DNA of 64,000 nucleotides from Melaminivora suipulveris (GCF_003008575.1 NZ_CP027667.1:2628001-2692000); one strand, 5' to 3'; positions 51,669 to 62,660 are shown, counted from the first letter of the stretch. Numbers and translations: made by a program. Notes: a model not told the origin generated them from the letters alone.

Positions 51669-52685
51669 TTACTGCGCCGTGATCTTCTGCTCGCGGATCA
51701 CGCGGCCCATGGCGGCGGTGTCGGCGCGCATGCGGTTGGCCAGGCCCTCGGCCGACGAACCCACGGCCTGCCAGCCCTGCTGGAACATCTTCTCGCGCAC
51801 GGCCGGGCTGCGCGCGATCTCGCTGATGGCGGCCGACAGGCGCGCGCGCACCGGTGCCGGCATGCTGGCCGGTGCGGCAAAGGCGTTCCAGATCTCCAGC
51901 TGGAAATCCTGCACTCCAGCCTCGGCCAGGCTGGGCACCTCGGGCGCCAGCGTGCTGCGGCCGGCCGAGGTCACCCCCACGCGCTTGAGCTTGCCGGCGC
52001 GCTCCTGCGACAGCGCCAGCGCCGGCGGCAGCAGCGCCATCTGCAGCTGGCCGCCGCCCATGGCCGTGGCCACCTGCGGATAGCCGGGGTAGGGCACATG
52101 CACCGGGTTGATGCCGGTGCGCGCCTTGAGCAGCTCGGTGCCCAGATGGCCCACCGTGCCCACGCCGGGCGTGCCGTAGCTCCAGCGGTCGCCGGCGGCG
52201 CGCGCGGCATCCAGGAAGGCGCGGGCATCGCCATCGGCGGGCACGTCCTTTTGCCCCACCGGCGCCGTGAGCACCAGCGGCGACACGCCGATCAGCGACA
52301 GCGGCGCGAAGTCGCGCGCCGGGTCGTAGGGCACCTGCGGGTTGATCAGCTTGGCGATCGTCAGGTTGCCGTTGATGAACAGGCCGATGGTGTGGCCATC
52401 CGTGGCCTTGGCCACAGCGTCGGCGCCGATGTTGCCGCCGGCGCCGACCTTGTTCTCCACGATGACCGGCTGGCCCAGTGCCTGCGACAGCGGCTCGGCA
52501 AAGGTGCGCGCCGTCAAATCCGGCGACGAGCCGGGCGGAAAGCCCACGATGATGCGCACCGTCTTGGCTGGCCAGCCGGGCGTCGCCGGCGCGCTCTGTG
52601 CGGCAGCGACGCCGCAGGCGCCGGCCAGCCCGGCGGCAACGGCGAGAGTGAGCAGGGCGCGGCGTGCGGGAGTGGGACGGTGCAT
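51669..52685 (-). CDS. Bug/TctC-family tripartite tricarboxylate transporter receptor
   Basis: A 338-residue periplasmic solute-binding protein. The signal peptide (ALLTLAVAAGLAGACGVAAA) is followed by the family hallmark KTVRIIVGFPPGSSPDLTAR, then QPVIVENKVGAGGNIGADAV and TPGVGTVGHLGTELLK. Bug proteins are hugely expanded in Comamonadaceae/Alcaligenaceae and bind carboxylates; the ligand is unknown and the TctAB partners are not nearby. The start ATG 52685 has GGAGA upstream and begins the signal peptide. Confidence 0.92.
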   Translation of the reverse strand: MHRPTPARRALLTLAVAAGLAGACGVAAAQSAPATPGWPAKTVRIIVGFPPGSSPDLTARTFAEPLSQALGQPVIVENKVGAGGNIGADAVAKATDGHTIGLFINGNLTIAKLINPQVPYDPARDFAPLSLIGVSPLVLTAPVGQKDVPADGDARAFLDAARAAGDRWSYGTPGVGTVGHLGTELLKARTGINPVHVPYPGYPQVATAMGGGQLQMALLPPALALSQERAGKLKRVGVTSAGRSTLAPEVPSLAEAGVQDFQLEIWNAFAAPASMPAPVRARLSAAISEIARSPAVREKMFQQGWQAVGSSAEGLANRMRADTAAMGRVIREQKITAQ

Positions 52686-52757
52686 GGATAGGTCTCCAGT
52701 GTGGGAAAAAGAAAAAACGGCGCCTGCAGCAGCAGTGAGCAAGGCCCGGCGCACCAG

Positions 52758-52785
52758 CGCAGAACGCAAAACGCAGAACGCAGGA
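52758..52785. repeat. four imperfect 7-bp tandem repeats
   Basis: CGCAGAA, CGCAAAA, CGCAGAA and CGCAGGA in a row, upstream of the Bug receptor gene and next to the rpoH terminator. Confidence 0.7.
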
Positions 52786-52786
52786 C

Positions 52787-52819
52787 GAAAAAAAGCGCGC
52801 ACCCATGAAGGATGCGCGC
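52787..52819 (-). terminator. intrinsic terminator of rpoH
   Basis: On the minus strand the stem GCGCGCATCC / GGGTGCGCGC with a 5-base loop, followed by seven T, 42 bp past the rpoH stop. Confidence 0.88.
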
Positions 52820-52860
52820 CGTGGATTATCCGCTTGCCCCTCGTTGGGGCCGGCCGGGGG

Positions 52861-53799
<939 letters not shown>

Positions 53800-53833
53800 G
53801 GCAGATGTCCTTTCGTGTGGGTGGTAAATCATA

Positions 53834-53860
53834 TTAGCACTCGCTTGGATAGAGTGCTAA
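53834..53860. promoter_or_regulatory. perfect CIRCE operator (HrcA-binding) upstream of rpoH
   Basis: TTAGCACTC-N9-GAGTGCTAA with no mismatch, the consensus binding site of the heat-shock repressor HrcA. It begins 34 bp before the rpoH start codon and lies in the gap to the divergent cutA. This places rpoH itself under HrcA control. Confidence 0.95.
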
Positions 53861-53921
53861 GGCCATAAGTTCCCCCCGAACGGGCGGACGGGCAGCGCCC
53901 ATCGCGTGCCAAACTGAGGGC

Positions 53922-54251
53922 ATGACCTCTTCCAATCACGGCGAGATCGCCATCCTGACCACCACGGTCGCCAGCGCCGAGGACGCCACTCGGCTGGCAT
54001 CCGGGGCCGTGCAGGAGCGGCTGGCCGCCTGCGTTCAGATCGAGGCCATTCGCTCTCACTATGTCTGGCAGGGACAGGCCTGCGAGGAAGCCGAATGGCG
54101 CTTGTCATGTAAGACCTTGCCGGCTGCGGCTGCGCGCCTGGTCGCATGGCTGCGTAGCTGCCACCCCTACGAGGTGCCGCAGCTGCTCACGCACAGCGTG
54201 CAGGCCGAGGCCGATTACGCCGCCTGGGTGGCGCAGCAGGTGGACGGCTGA
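53922..54251 (+). CDS. cutA: CutA1 divalent-cation tolerance protein
   Basis: A 109-residue trimeric PII-like protein. Recognised by ILTTTVASAEDATRLASGAV, the AACVQIEAIRSHYVWQG segment and the C-terminal YEVPQLLTHSVQAEADYAAW. Linked to copper tolerance in E. coli, but its biochemical role remains unclear. Divergent from rpoH, so its promoter may overlap the CIRCE region; convergent with ftsY. Confidence 0.92.
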   Translation: MTSSNHGEIAILTTTVASAEDATRLASGAVQERLAACVQIEAIRSHYVWQGQACEEAEWRLSCKTLPAAAARLVAWLRSCHPYEVPQLLTHSVQAEADYAAWVAQQVDG

Positions 54252-54273
54252 GGCGCCGCCCCGCCCGGGCCGG

Positions 54274-55410
<1,137 letters not shown>

Positions 55411-55439
55411 TGGCGGGTTCTTAGAATCGCATCCATTCT

Positions 55440-56888
55440 ATGAAACGCGCTCTTTCCCTCATCGCCCTGCTGGCGGGCGTCCATGCGCTGGCCCAGCAGC
55501 CCCCATCTTCGCCCGGCCCGGCCGCCAGCACGCGGGCGACCACCGCCACCGGCGCGCAGCAGTTCACTCTGGACAACGGCATGCAGCTCATCGTCCAGCC
55601 CGACCGGCGCGCGCCCACCGCCATGCACATGGTCTGGCTGCGCGTGGGCTCCATGGACGAGGTGGACGGCACCTCGGGCGTGGCGCACGTGCTGGAGCAC
55701 ATGATGTTCAAGGGCACCAAGGACGTGCCGGCGGGCGAGTTCTCGCGCCGTGTGGCCGCTTTGGGCGGGCAGGAGAACGCCTTCACCAGCCGCGACTACA
55801 CCGGCTACTACCAGCAGATCCCGGCCGACCGCCTGGCCGAAGTCATGCGGCTCGAATCCGACCGCTTCGCGCACAACCAGTGGCCCGACGAGGAGTTCAA
55901 GCGCGAGCTGGAGGTCGTCAAGGAGGAGCGGCGCATGCGCACCGACGACCAGCCGCGCGCCGCGATGATCGAGCAGCTGTACGCCAGCACCTTCATCGCC
56001 TCGCCGTATCGGCGCCCGGTGGTGGGCTGGATGAGCGACCTGGACGCCATGACGCCCCAGGATGCGCGCCAGTTCCACGCGCGCTGGTACGTGCCCGCCA
56101 ATGCCGCAGTGGTGGTCGCGGGCGACGTCGATCCGCAGCAGGTGCTGGCGCTGGCGCAGCAGACCTACGGCACCATCCCGGCGCGCGCCGTGCCCACGAG
56201 GAAGCCGCGCGAAGAACCTGAGCAAAAGGGCATGCGCCGCATCGAGTTCAAGGCGCCGGCCGACCAGGCCTACGTGGCGCTGGCTTTCCGCGTGCCGCGC
56301 ATCGAGCGCGTGGCGGACTTGACCGCGTCCGACCGCGACGCGCTGGCGCTGCTGGCGCTGTCGGCCGTGCTGAGCGGCTACGACGGCGCACGGCTGCAGC
56401 GCGCGCTCACGCAGGGGGCCGACCGCGTGGCCGACAACGCCGGCAGCGACGCCTCGGTGGTCGGGCGCGGGCCGGCGCTGTTTCTGCTGACCGGCGTGCC
56501 GGCTGCGGGCAAGACTGCGGCCCAAGTCGAGGCCGCGCTGCGCACCGAGATCGCCCGCGTGGCGCGCGAGGGTATTGGCAGCGCCGAGCTCTCGCGCGTG
56601 ACCACGCAATGGGCCGCGGGCACCATCTACGCGCGCGACTCGCTGCAGTCGCAGGCGAGCGACTTGGGGCAAAACTGGGTGCAGGGCCTGCCGCTGGACG
56701 CCGACGAGCGCCTGTTGCAACTGCTGCGCGGGGTGACACCGGCCGAGGTGCAGTCGGTGGCGGCGCGCTACTTCGGCGACGACCAGCTCACCATCGCCAC
56801 CCTGGTGCCTCAGCCGCGCCCGGCGCAGCCGCGCACCGCGCCCGCGCCCGCGCCGGCCGGCGACGCGTCGAACACGCGCATGCATTGA
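55440..56888 (+). CDS. M16-family zinc peptidase, catalytically competent partner
   Basis: A 482-residue exported pitrilysin-type peptidase. Signal peptide ALSLIALLAGVHALAQQ, then the inverted zinc motif HVLEHMMFKGT (HxxEH) near 82-86 and the distal glutamate region LEVVKEERRMRTDD. Both M16 halves are present. It is followed 9 bp later by a second M16 gene lacking the zinc motif; such pairs work as heterodimers in other bacteria. Confidence 0.92.
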   Translation: MKRALSLIALLAGVHALAQQPPSSPGPAASTRATTATGAQQFTLDNGMQLIVQPDRRAPTAMHMVWLRVGSMDEVDGTSGVAHVLEHMMFKGTKDVPAGEFSRRVAALGGQENAFTSRDYTGYYQQIPADRLAEVMRLESDRFAHNQWPDEEFKRELEVVKEERRMRTDDQPRAAMIEQLYASTFIASPYRRPVVGWMSDLDAMTPQDARQFHARWYVPANAAVVVAGDVDPQQVLALAQQTYGTIPARAVPTRKPREEPEQKGMRRIEFKAPADQAYVALAFRVPRIERVADLTASDRDALALLALSAVLSGYDGARLQRALTQGADRVADNAGSDASVVGRGPALFLLTGVPAAGKTAAQVEAALRTEIARVAREGIGSAELSRVTTQWAAGTIYARDSLQSQASDLGQNWVQGLPLDADERLLQLLRGVTPAEVQSVAARYFGDDQLTIATLVPQPRPAQPRTAPAPAPAGDASNTRMH

Positions 56889-56897
56889 AAGGCGCCC

Positions 56898-58274
56898 ATG
56901 CTGACATCGATCACTATTAAAAAGATAGCTGCCCGCGCTTTATTGACGGCGACTGGAGCCCTTTTTTATTCAAATTTCGCCTGGGCGCTGCTGCCCATCG
57001 AGCACTGGAGCGAAGCCAGCGGCGCACGCGTCTGGCTGGTGCAAAGCCCGGCCATCCCCATGGTCGACGTGCAGATCGACTTCGACGCCGGCTCGCGCCG
57101 TGATCCGGCGCCGCAGGCCGGCTTGGCCAGCGCCGCGGCGCTGATGAGCGGCAAGGGCGTGACGGCGGCCGGCAGCGAGCCGGCGCTGGACGAGAACGAC
57201 CTGGGCGAGGCCTGGGCCGACCTGGGCGCGAGTTTTGACGCCGGCGCCGAGCGCGACGGCCTGGTCTTCAGCCTGCGCTCGCTGACCGAGGCCGACTTGC
57301 TGGAGCGCGCCGCGCAGCTGGCCGCGCGCCAGCTCGCCCAGCCCAGCTTTGACGCCAGCGTCTGGCAACGCGAGCGGGCGCGCTGGACGGCCAGCATCCG
57401 CGAAGCCGACACGCGCCCCGGCACCGTGGCCGCCAAAGCCTTCGCCGCCGCCGTCTATGGCGGCCATCCCTACGGCCAATTCCCCACCGCCGAGACGCTC
57501 GCGCGCATCGCCGTGCCCGACATGCAGGCTTTTCACCAGCGCTATGTGCAGGCCTGCCGCGCACGCGTGTCCATCGTCGGCGCAGTGACGCCTGCGCAGG
57601 CGCAGACCCTGGTGCAAACCTTGCTGTCGCGCCTGCCCGCGCGGGATGCCGCTGCCTGCGCACCGCTGCCGCCCGTGCCGCCGGTGCAGCGTCTTGAGCG
57701 CGCGGTGCAGGAAAACATTCCGTTCGCCTCGGCGCAGGCGCATGTGCTGCTCGGCCAGCCGGGCTTTGTGCGCAAGGACCCGGACTTTCTCGCGCTCCTG
57801 GTGGGCAACCACATCCTGGGCGGCGGCGGCTTCACCTCGCGCCTGACGCACGAAGTGCGCGAGACGCGCGGGCTGACTTACGGCGTGTACAGCGGTTTCT
57901 CGCCCGGGCTGAACGCCGGCGCCTTTGCCGTGGGCCTGCAGACCCGCCCCGACCAGGCGGGCCAGGCCTTGACTGTTACGCGCGAGGTGCTGGCGCGCTT
58001 CGTCGCGGACGGCCCCACCGAGGCCGAGTTGCGCGCCGCCAAGGACAACCTGATCGGCGGCTTCGCGCTGCGCATCGACAGCAATAGGAAGCTCCTGGCC
58101 AACGTGGTCAACATCGCCTGGAACGACCTGCCGCTGGACTACCTGGAGCACTGGACCGACCGGGTGCAGGCGCTGACCACGCAGGACATCCGCGCCGCGA
58201 TGCAAAGAAAGCTCCAGCCCGAGCGCATGGTCACCGTGGTCGTCGGCGCGCAGCCGCCGGCCGGCAAGCCATGA
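56898..58274 (+). CDS. M16-family protein without zinc motif; signal peptide from a dispersed repeat
   Basis: A 458-residue M16 homologue. The HxxEH motif is replaced (PQAGLASAAALMSGKG), so it is probably a non-catalytic partner of the preceding gene, contributing the glycine-rich/R-Y pair (HEVRETRGLTYGVYSGFSPG). N-terminal residues 5-25, including the hydrophobic signal IAARALLTATGALF, are encoded by a copy of the dispersed repeat. The ATG has AAAGG upstream; the mature protein starts near WALLPIEHW. Its stop overlaps the rsmD start. Confidence 0.88.
   Translation: MLTSITIKKIAARALLTATGALFYSNFAWALLPIEHWSEASGARVWLVQSPAIPMVDVQIDFDAGSRRDPAPQAGLASAAALMSGKGVTAAGSEPALDENDLGEAWADLGASFDAGAERDGLVFSLRSLTEADLLERAAQLAARQLAQPSFDASVWQRERARWTASIREADTRPGTVAAKAFAAAVYGGHPYGQFPTAETLARIAVPDMQAFHQRYVQACRARVSIVGAVTPAQAQTLVQTLLSRLPARDAAACAPLPPVPPVQRLERAVQENIPFASAQAHVLLGQPGFVRKDPDFLALLVGNHILGGGGFTSRLTHEVRETRGLTYGVYSGFSPGLNAGAFAVGLQTRPDQAGQALTVTREVLARFVADGPTEAELRAAKDNLIGGFALRIDSNRKLLANVVNIAWNDLPLDYLEHWTDRVQALTTQDIRAAMQRKLQPERMVTVVVGAQPPAGKP
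56907..56967 (+). repeat. dispersed repeat, copy 12, inside the M16 signal-peptide coding region
   Basis: Forward copy: ATTAAAAAGATAGCTGCCCG, GCTTTATTGACGGCGACTGG, then AGCCCTTTTTT. Aligned gap-free over 21 codons with the copy in the SCO gene (45 of 63 bases identical by my count), same frame. Confidence 0.8.
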
Positions 58275-58918
58275 GCCGCGCTGCGCGCGGCGGCAGGGCG
58301 CCCGCCTCCGCACGCCCAGCCAAAGCGGTCGCACGCCCCGCCGCCGTGCAGGCGCCCGGCGAGGTGCGCATCATCGGCGGGCAATGGAAGCGCAGCAAAT
58401 TGCCCGTGGCCGACCGGCCTGGCCTGCGCCCCACGCCCAACCGCGTGCGCGAGACGCTGTTCAACTGGCTGGGCCAGGACCTGGCCGGCTGGCACTGCCT
58501 GGACGCGTTTGCCGGTACCGGCGCCTTGGGTTTCGAGGCGGCCTCGCGCGGCGCCTCCGGCGTGCTGCTGGTCGAGCAGGACGCGGCCCTGGTGGCCGCG
58601 CTGCGCGCCACCGCCCAGCGCCTGTCGGCCGGCGCCGTGCGCGTGCAGCGCGGCGACGGCCTGGCCGCCCTGCGCGCCGCCGCGCCGGCCAGCCTGCACT
58701 TGGTGCTGATCGATCCGCCCTTTGGTCACGACGAGTTTTTCATGCCAGCGCTGCAGGCGGCGGCGCGCGCCCTGGCGCCCGATGGCTTCATCTACCTGGA
58801 AGCGCCCACGCGCTGGGCGGACAAGACGCTGGAGGCGCTGGGCCTGCAGCAGCACCGCCATCTGCATGCCGGCGCCGTGCACGCCCATCTGTTGCGCCGG
58901 GCGGCTGGCGCGGAGTGA
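58271..58918 (+). CDS. rsmD: 16S rRNA (guanine(966)-N2)-methyltransferase RsmD
   Basis: A 215-residue methyltransferase modifying G966 of 16S rRNA. The basic N-terminus is followed by RIIGGQWKRSKLPVAD and LRPTPNRVRETLFNWLGQ, SAM motif I CLDAFAGTGALGFEAASRGA, and the catalytic DPPF in LVLIDPPFGHDEF. The start overlaps the M16 stop (ATGA). Confidence 0.94.
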   Translation: MSRAARGGRAPASARPAKAVARPAAVQAPGEVRIIGGQWKRSKLPVADRPGLRPTPNRVRETLFNWLGQDLAGWHCLDAFAGTGALGFEAASRGASGVLLVEQDAALVAALRATAQRLSAGAVRVQRGDGLAALRAAAPASLHLVLIDPPFGHDEFFMPALQAAARALAPDGFIYLEAPTRWADKTLEALGLQQHRHLHAGAVHAHLLRRAAGAE

Positions 58919-58987
58919 TTTTTGCTACTTAAATAATAGCTAAAGACGCTTATTCCGCGCCGACTGAGGCCATAAAACGCTCAAAAC
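58917..58987 (+). repeat. dispersed AT-rich intergenic repeat, copy 13
   Basis: Forward copy: AAATAATAGCTAAAGACGCT, then GCGCCGACTGAGGCC and AAAACG. It overlaps the rsmD stop codon and separates it from the convergent LprI-like gene. Confidence 0.7.
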
Positions 58988-59033
58988 CAGCACGCAGGGC
59001 GCCTCCATGGCGCGGATCGCCCGCGAATGCTCC

Positions 59034-59507
59034 TCAGCGCTGGCCTCCGTCGTTTTGCAGGCCTTCCAGGTCGGTCGACAGGTCGCACACGCGCTGGCGC
59101 CGCCGCTCCAGTGCCGCGCCGGCGACGTTCAGCGCGGCGGAAGTGCCCTCGTCGGCATGCAGGGCCAGATCCCACTGCACCTGCGCCTTGTCGTAGGCCA
59201 GCCAGGCACGCTGGGCGTCGCGCAGCGCTGCCTGGCGCCCCTTGCCGGCCTTGTTGAGAAGGCTTTGGTACAGGCGGTTGAGCTCCTTGTCCCAGGCCGC
59301 GTAGGCGCGCGACTGGGCTTCGCGCAGGTCGGCCGTCACGCCGCCGCTGCGCTCGCTGTCGCGCGCCAGCGCCTGGTCGATGGGGTGGGCCGTGCTGCGG
59401 CCGCAAAAATGCTCGGCCGCGCGCGCCGGCGCCCAAGCGGCCGCCGCTGCCAGCGTCAACAGCAGGGCGGCGGCGCGGCGCAACGAGACAAGGGCGGGGC
59501 CGCGCAT
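59034..59507 (-). CDS. LprI/DUF1311-type secreted protein
   Basis: A 157-residue exported protein with signal peptide LLLTLAAAAAWAPARAAEH. The LprI-like domain follows: two terminal-region cysteines (FCGRSTAHPIDQAL and RVCDLSTDLEGL) and the DUF1311 core AYAAWDKELNRLYQSLL, then AQRAWLAYDKAQVQWDL. Some members inhibit lysozyme. It starts 3 bp after the stop of the HEXXH-TPM gene, so the two are cotranscribed. Confidence 0.85.
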   Translation of the reverse strand: MRGPALVSLRRAAALLLTLAAAAAWAPARAAEHFCGRSTAHPIDQALARDSERSGGVTADLREAQSRAYAAWDKELNRLYQSLLNKAGKGRQAALRDAQRAWLAYDKAQVQWDLALHADEGTSAALNVAGAALERRRQRVCDLSTDLEGLQNDGGQR

Positions 59508-59510
59508 CGC

Positions 59511-61208
59511 CTATTGCGCCAGCGCAAAGCTGAGCAGGTCCAGCGTTTGCGCGTCGTTGGGGTTGTGCGAGAGGCCGGACTCGCGCGCGATGAAGGCATA
59601 GCGTTTGCCGGGCTGCAGCGCGCCACCGGGCTGCAGCGCCTCCACCTGCCGGTCCACATACAGCATGGCGGTGAGGCCATCGTCGGTGCGCACCTGCACG
59701 GCATGGCGCTTGTCCCCGTCGAGCTTGGCGTCGATGACCCATTTGTTCCTGGGGTCCAGCGCTTCCACCGTGCCCGACAGGCGCGTGATCCTGCGCCAGA
59801 CCTTGCTTTGCTGCGGGGCGACGTTCTTGCCGCCCTCGGCGGCCGCCGCCTGTTGGATGTCGGACAGGCTGGGATAGGACACGGTCCAGTCCCAATGGCG
59901 CGTATCGCGGCGCACATGGTCGGCCGCGCCCAGCAGGTTCTCGGTCCAGTTGCCGCAGGCGTTCTTGCGCTGGCATTCCTTCCAGCCGACGTCGATCCAG
60001 CTCTTGAGCTGGCGCGCCTTATCTTGATGGGCCATCTCCAGCTGCACCCCCGCGCCCAGCGCCACGCCGGCCTGGCCCTGCTGCGGCGCGACGACCAGCA
60101 CCGCCCCGTTGCCCACGTCCAGCTTGCCCACGCGCAGCTGGCGCAGCATGGCCCAGGCGTACTGCTCGGCGGACAGGCCGTGCAGGTCCTTGACCAGCAG
60201 CGTCACGATCTCCACGCCCTTGTCGCGCGCATGCTCGAACATCTGCCGCTCGAAACGCGCGCGGATAGTGGGATCGAGCACGCCGAATTCGTCGTAGATG
60301 AACTGCGTGCCCTTGGACGGCAGGGCCTGCGGGTCGGGGCCCGGCAGGGTGTCCGCCTGCGCCGGTGCAGCGCCCAGCGCGGCGGATGGCGCGGCGGTGG
60401 GTGCCGGCGCGGGAGCCGGCGCCTGCGCCGTCTTCACCGGGCGCTGCGGCGCCGCGGCGGGCGCGGGCGCCGGGGCCGCAACCGCCACCTTCACCGGTTT
60501 GCCGCCCTGGCACTGCGCGCCGCCGCCCTGCAGTTCGCAGGCCTGCGTCCAGCCATCGGCGATGGCGGACAGGCGCTTTCTGCGGCCGGGGTGCGTGGCG
60601 CCGTCCTGCTCGGGGACCAGCGTGGCGATGGCGTTTTGCGCGTCCTTGAGCGGCGCGCCCATCTTGTAGAGCACGAAGCCGCTGAATTTGTCGGACTCCA
60701 GTTCGATGGGCGGCTGGCTGCCGCCGGGCACGATGGTGTGGCCCGACAGGTGGTGGCCGATCTCGTGCGCCATGATGCTCACCGGCGCCCAGTTGTTGGC
60801 GCGCGTGGCGCGGATGACCTCGCCCATGAAGGACGAGTTGTAGGCGATCACGCGGCGCGGCACCTTGCGGTCGTCCAGCATGATGATCGCCGCCGCGTTG
60901 GGCACCTGGCCCTCCACGACGACGAAATTGGCCGGCAGGCCGGTGTATTTCATGATCTCCGCGACCACTTCGCGCCCGCTGCTGCCGCCCTTGGACAGAT
61001 CGGGCGGCGAAAACGATACCGGGCTGCCGTCGTACGAGCAGGCCTGCAGCGTCGCCGCCGGCTCGGCCGCCAGCCTGGCGCGCGCCGGCGGGGCCGAGTT
61101 GGCCGAGTTGGATGATTGGGCAAGCGCTGGCGCGCCGCCGGCCAGCCCCAGCAGGGCTGCGCAGGCCAGCGCCAGGGGTTTCGTGGGAGAGTGAAAGGAT
61201 GGATTCAT
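59511..61208 (-). CDS. exported HEXXH metallopeptidase fused to a TPM domain
   Basis: A 565-residue periplasmic protein. Order: signal peptide LALACAALLGLAGGAPALAQ; zinc-peptidase-like domain at about 50-230 with APVSIMAHEIGHHLSGH (HEIGH) and a downstream ELESDKFSGFVLYKMG helix typical of a third zinc ligand; alanine/proline linker; TPM (TLP18.3/Psb32/MOLO-1) domain at about 300-410 with FIYDEFGVLDPTIRARFERQ and VGNGAVLVVAPQ; an uncharacterised region with GWKECQRKNACGNW; and a C-terminal beta-rich part. This combination is not one I recognise as a named protein. ATG 61208 begins the signal peptide. Confidence 0.75.
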   Translation of the reverse strand: MNPSFHSPTKPLALACAALLGLAGGAPALAQSSNSANSAPPARARLAAEPAATLQACSYDGSPVSFSPPDLSKGGSSGREVVAEIMKYTGLPANFVVVEGQVPNAAAIIMLDDRKVPRRVIAYNSSFMGEVIRATRANNWAPVSIMAHEIGHHLSGHTIVPGGSQPPIELESDKFSGFVLYKMGAPLKDAQNAIATLVPEQDGATHPGRRKRLSAIADGWTQACELQGGGAQCQGGKPVKVAVAAPAPAPAAAPQRPVKTAQAPAPAPAPTAAPSAALGAAPAQADTLPGPDPQALPSKGTQFIYDEFGVLDPTIRARFERQMFEHARDKGVEIVTLLVKDLHGLSAEQYAWAMLRQLRVGKLDVGNGAVLVVAPQQGQAGVALGAGVQLEMAHQDKARQLKSWIDVGWKECQRKNACGNWTENLLGAADHVRRDTRHWDWTVSYPSLSDIQQAAAAEGGKNVAPQQSKVWRRITRLSGTVEALDPRNKWVIDAKLDGDKRHAVQVRTDDGLTAMLYVDRQVEALQPGGALQPGKRYAFIARESGLSHNPNDAQTLDLLSFALAQ

Positions 61209-61290
61209 CGCCAGTACGCCTTTGGATGCGCCGCCTGCGGCGGCCGACGGAAAAAAGGGGGGTGAGAGGGGCCAGGCGCTGTGCCCCGCA

Positions 61291-62499
61291 TCAGCCCGAC
61301 ACCAGGCAGGCCACGCGCAATACGCGCTGCACCAAAGCCGCCTGGCCACGGGCGCCGGTCTTGGCGAACAGGCTGGCCAGCTGGGTGCGCACGGTGGGCA
61401 GCCTGACGCCTTGCACCTGCGCCATCTCCCTGGGCGCCAGGCCGCGCAGCAGCAGCGGCAGCAACGCCGCCTCGGCCGGCGTCAGGCCATAGAGCGCGGC
61501 GCATACGGGCTCCAGCGCGGGCCCCTGCGGCGCGCCTTCGGGGGTGAGCACGATTTGCACCCTGGCCTCGCCCCGACCGACAGGCAGCGGCGTCGCCAGC
61601 GCCAGCAGCGGCCGGCCCTGCGCCGAGCGCAGGCGCGCCGGCAGGGGCGTGCCGGCCAGCAGGCAGGCCGGCACCAGCGCGGCCAGCGCCGGCTGCACCT
61701 GGGCCAGGAAGACCGGAGGTGGCGCGCTGCCGCCGCGCACGCTTGCCAGCAAACCGCGGCATTCGTCCGCCAAGCCCAGCCAGTCGCGCGCCCAGGCGTT
61801 GGCCAGCCGCAGCGCGCCGCGCGCGTTGACCTGCACCAGCCCGAGGGCAAGCTGGTCCAGGCCGCGCTCCAGCGCCTGCGCCTGCTGGCGCGCCTGGCGC
61901 ATGCGCCGCTGGGCGCGCATCAGGCTGCGTACCCAGGGCGTGGCCGCGCGCAACTGCGCGAAGCGCGCCGGGGTGAACTCGCCGCGGCCCTGCTCGTTGT
62001 ACAGGGCCAGCACGTGCATGCCGTGCTCGGGCGAGGCCTCGACCACGCTGTTGACCATGGCATCGATGCCCAGCGGGCGCAGGTAGTCGGCAAAGAAAGC
62101 GGTGCGCCGCAACTCGCGCGTGGCGATGAGCTGCTGGCTGAGCGATCCGCCGCGCGCCAGCGCCTGCGTCTGCTGGCGCGCCAGCGCGTCGCTCCAGGCG
62201 TCGCGCACCTGGATCAGCTCGGCGTAGCGCACCAGAAAATCCTCGGGCATGCCCCACTGGTGCGCCTGCGCTGCCGCGTCGTCGGACGGGTCCAGCCCCG
62301 GCAGGGGGCAAAACAGCACCGCCTTGTGGCTGCCCAACGCCTGCGCGATGTGCGCCAGCAGCCGCGGCGCCATGTCGGCGTCGCCGAGCGCGTCCAGGCT
62401 CTCCGTCACCAGCCGGTCGAGGCCGCGGATGCCTGCGAGAGAATCGGTGTCGCTGCTCGTGCTCAATGCTGCTCCTGGCCGCTGGGTGCCGGGCGCCAT
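61291..62499 (-). CDS. LuxR-family transcriptional regulator
   Basis: A 402-residue protein. A large N-terminal region without a recognised ligand domain precedes a C-terminal LuxR-type helix-turn-helix: LYGLTPAEAALLPLLLRGL then APREMAQVQGVRLPTVRTQL and ASLFAKTGARGQAALVQRVL. No receiver or autoinducer domain was identified. Start is ATG 62499, or TTG 62466 which has GGAG at good distance. It lies 82 bp upstream of the TPM gene in the same direction and could regulate it. Confidence 0.8.
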   Translation of the reverse strand: MAPGTQRPGAALSTSSDTDSLAGIRGLDRLVTESLDALGDADMAPRLLAHIAQALGSHKAVLFCPLPGLDPSDDAAAQAHQWGMPEDFLVRYAELIQVRDAWSDALARQQTQALARGGSLSQQLIATRELRRTAFFADYLRPLGIDAMVNSVVEASPEHGMHVLALYNEQGRGEFTPARFAQLRAATPWVRSLMRAQRRMRQARQQAQALERGLDQLALGLVQVNARGALRLANAWARDWLGLADECRGLLASVRGGSAPPPVFLAQVQPALAALVPACLLAGTPLPARLRSAQGRPLLALATPLPVGRGEARVQIVLTPEGAPQGPALEPVCAALYGLTPAEAALLPLLLRGLAPREMAQVQGVRLPTVRTQLASLFAKTGARGQAALVQRVLRVACLVSG

Positions 62500-62660
62500 G
62501 GTAGGAGCGGCATCGCGGCGGCGGCATCATTCGTCTGGATGAGGGTGTGCGCCACTATGTTTCCATTTGCCACACGCTCGGCAGCGGCGATGGCAAGCGG
62601 CTGATGGTGCGTGGCCTGGCCGCATAATCCCGCGCGCACTAGTTTCAGGAGGGTTGGTCC

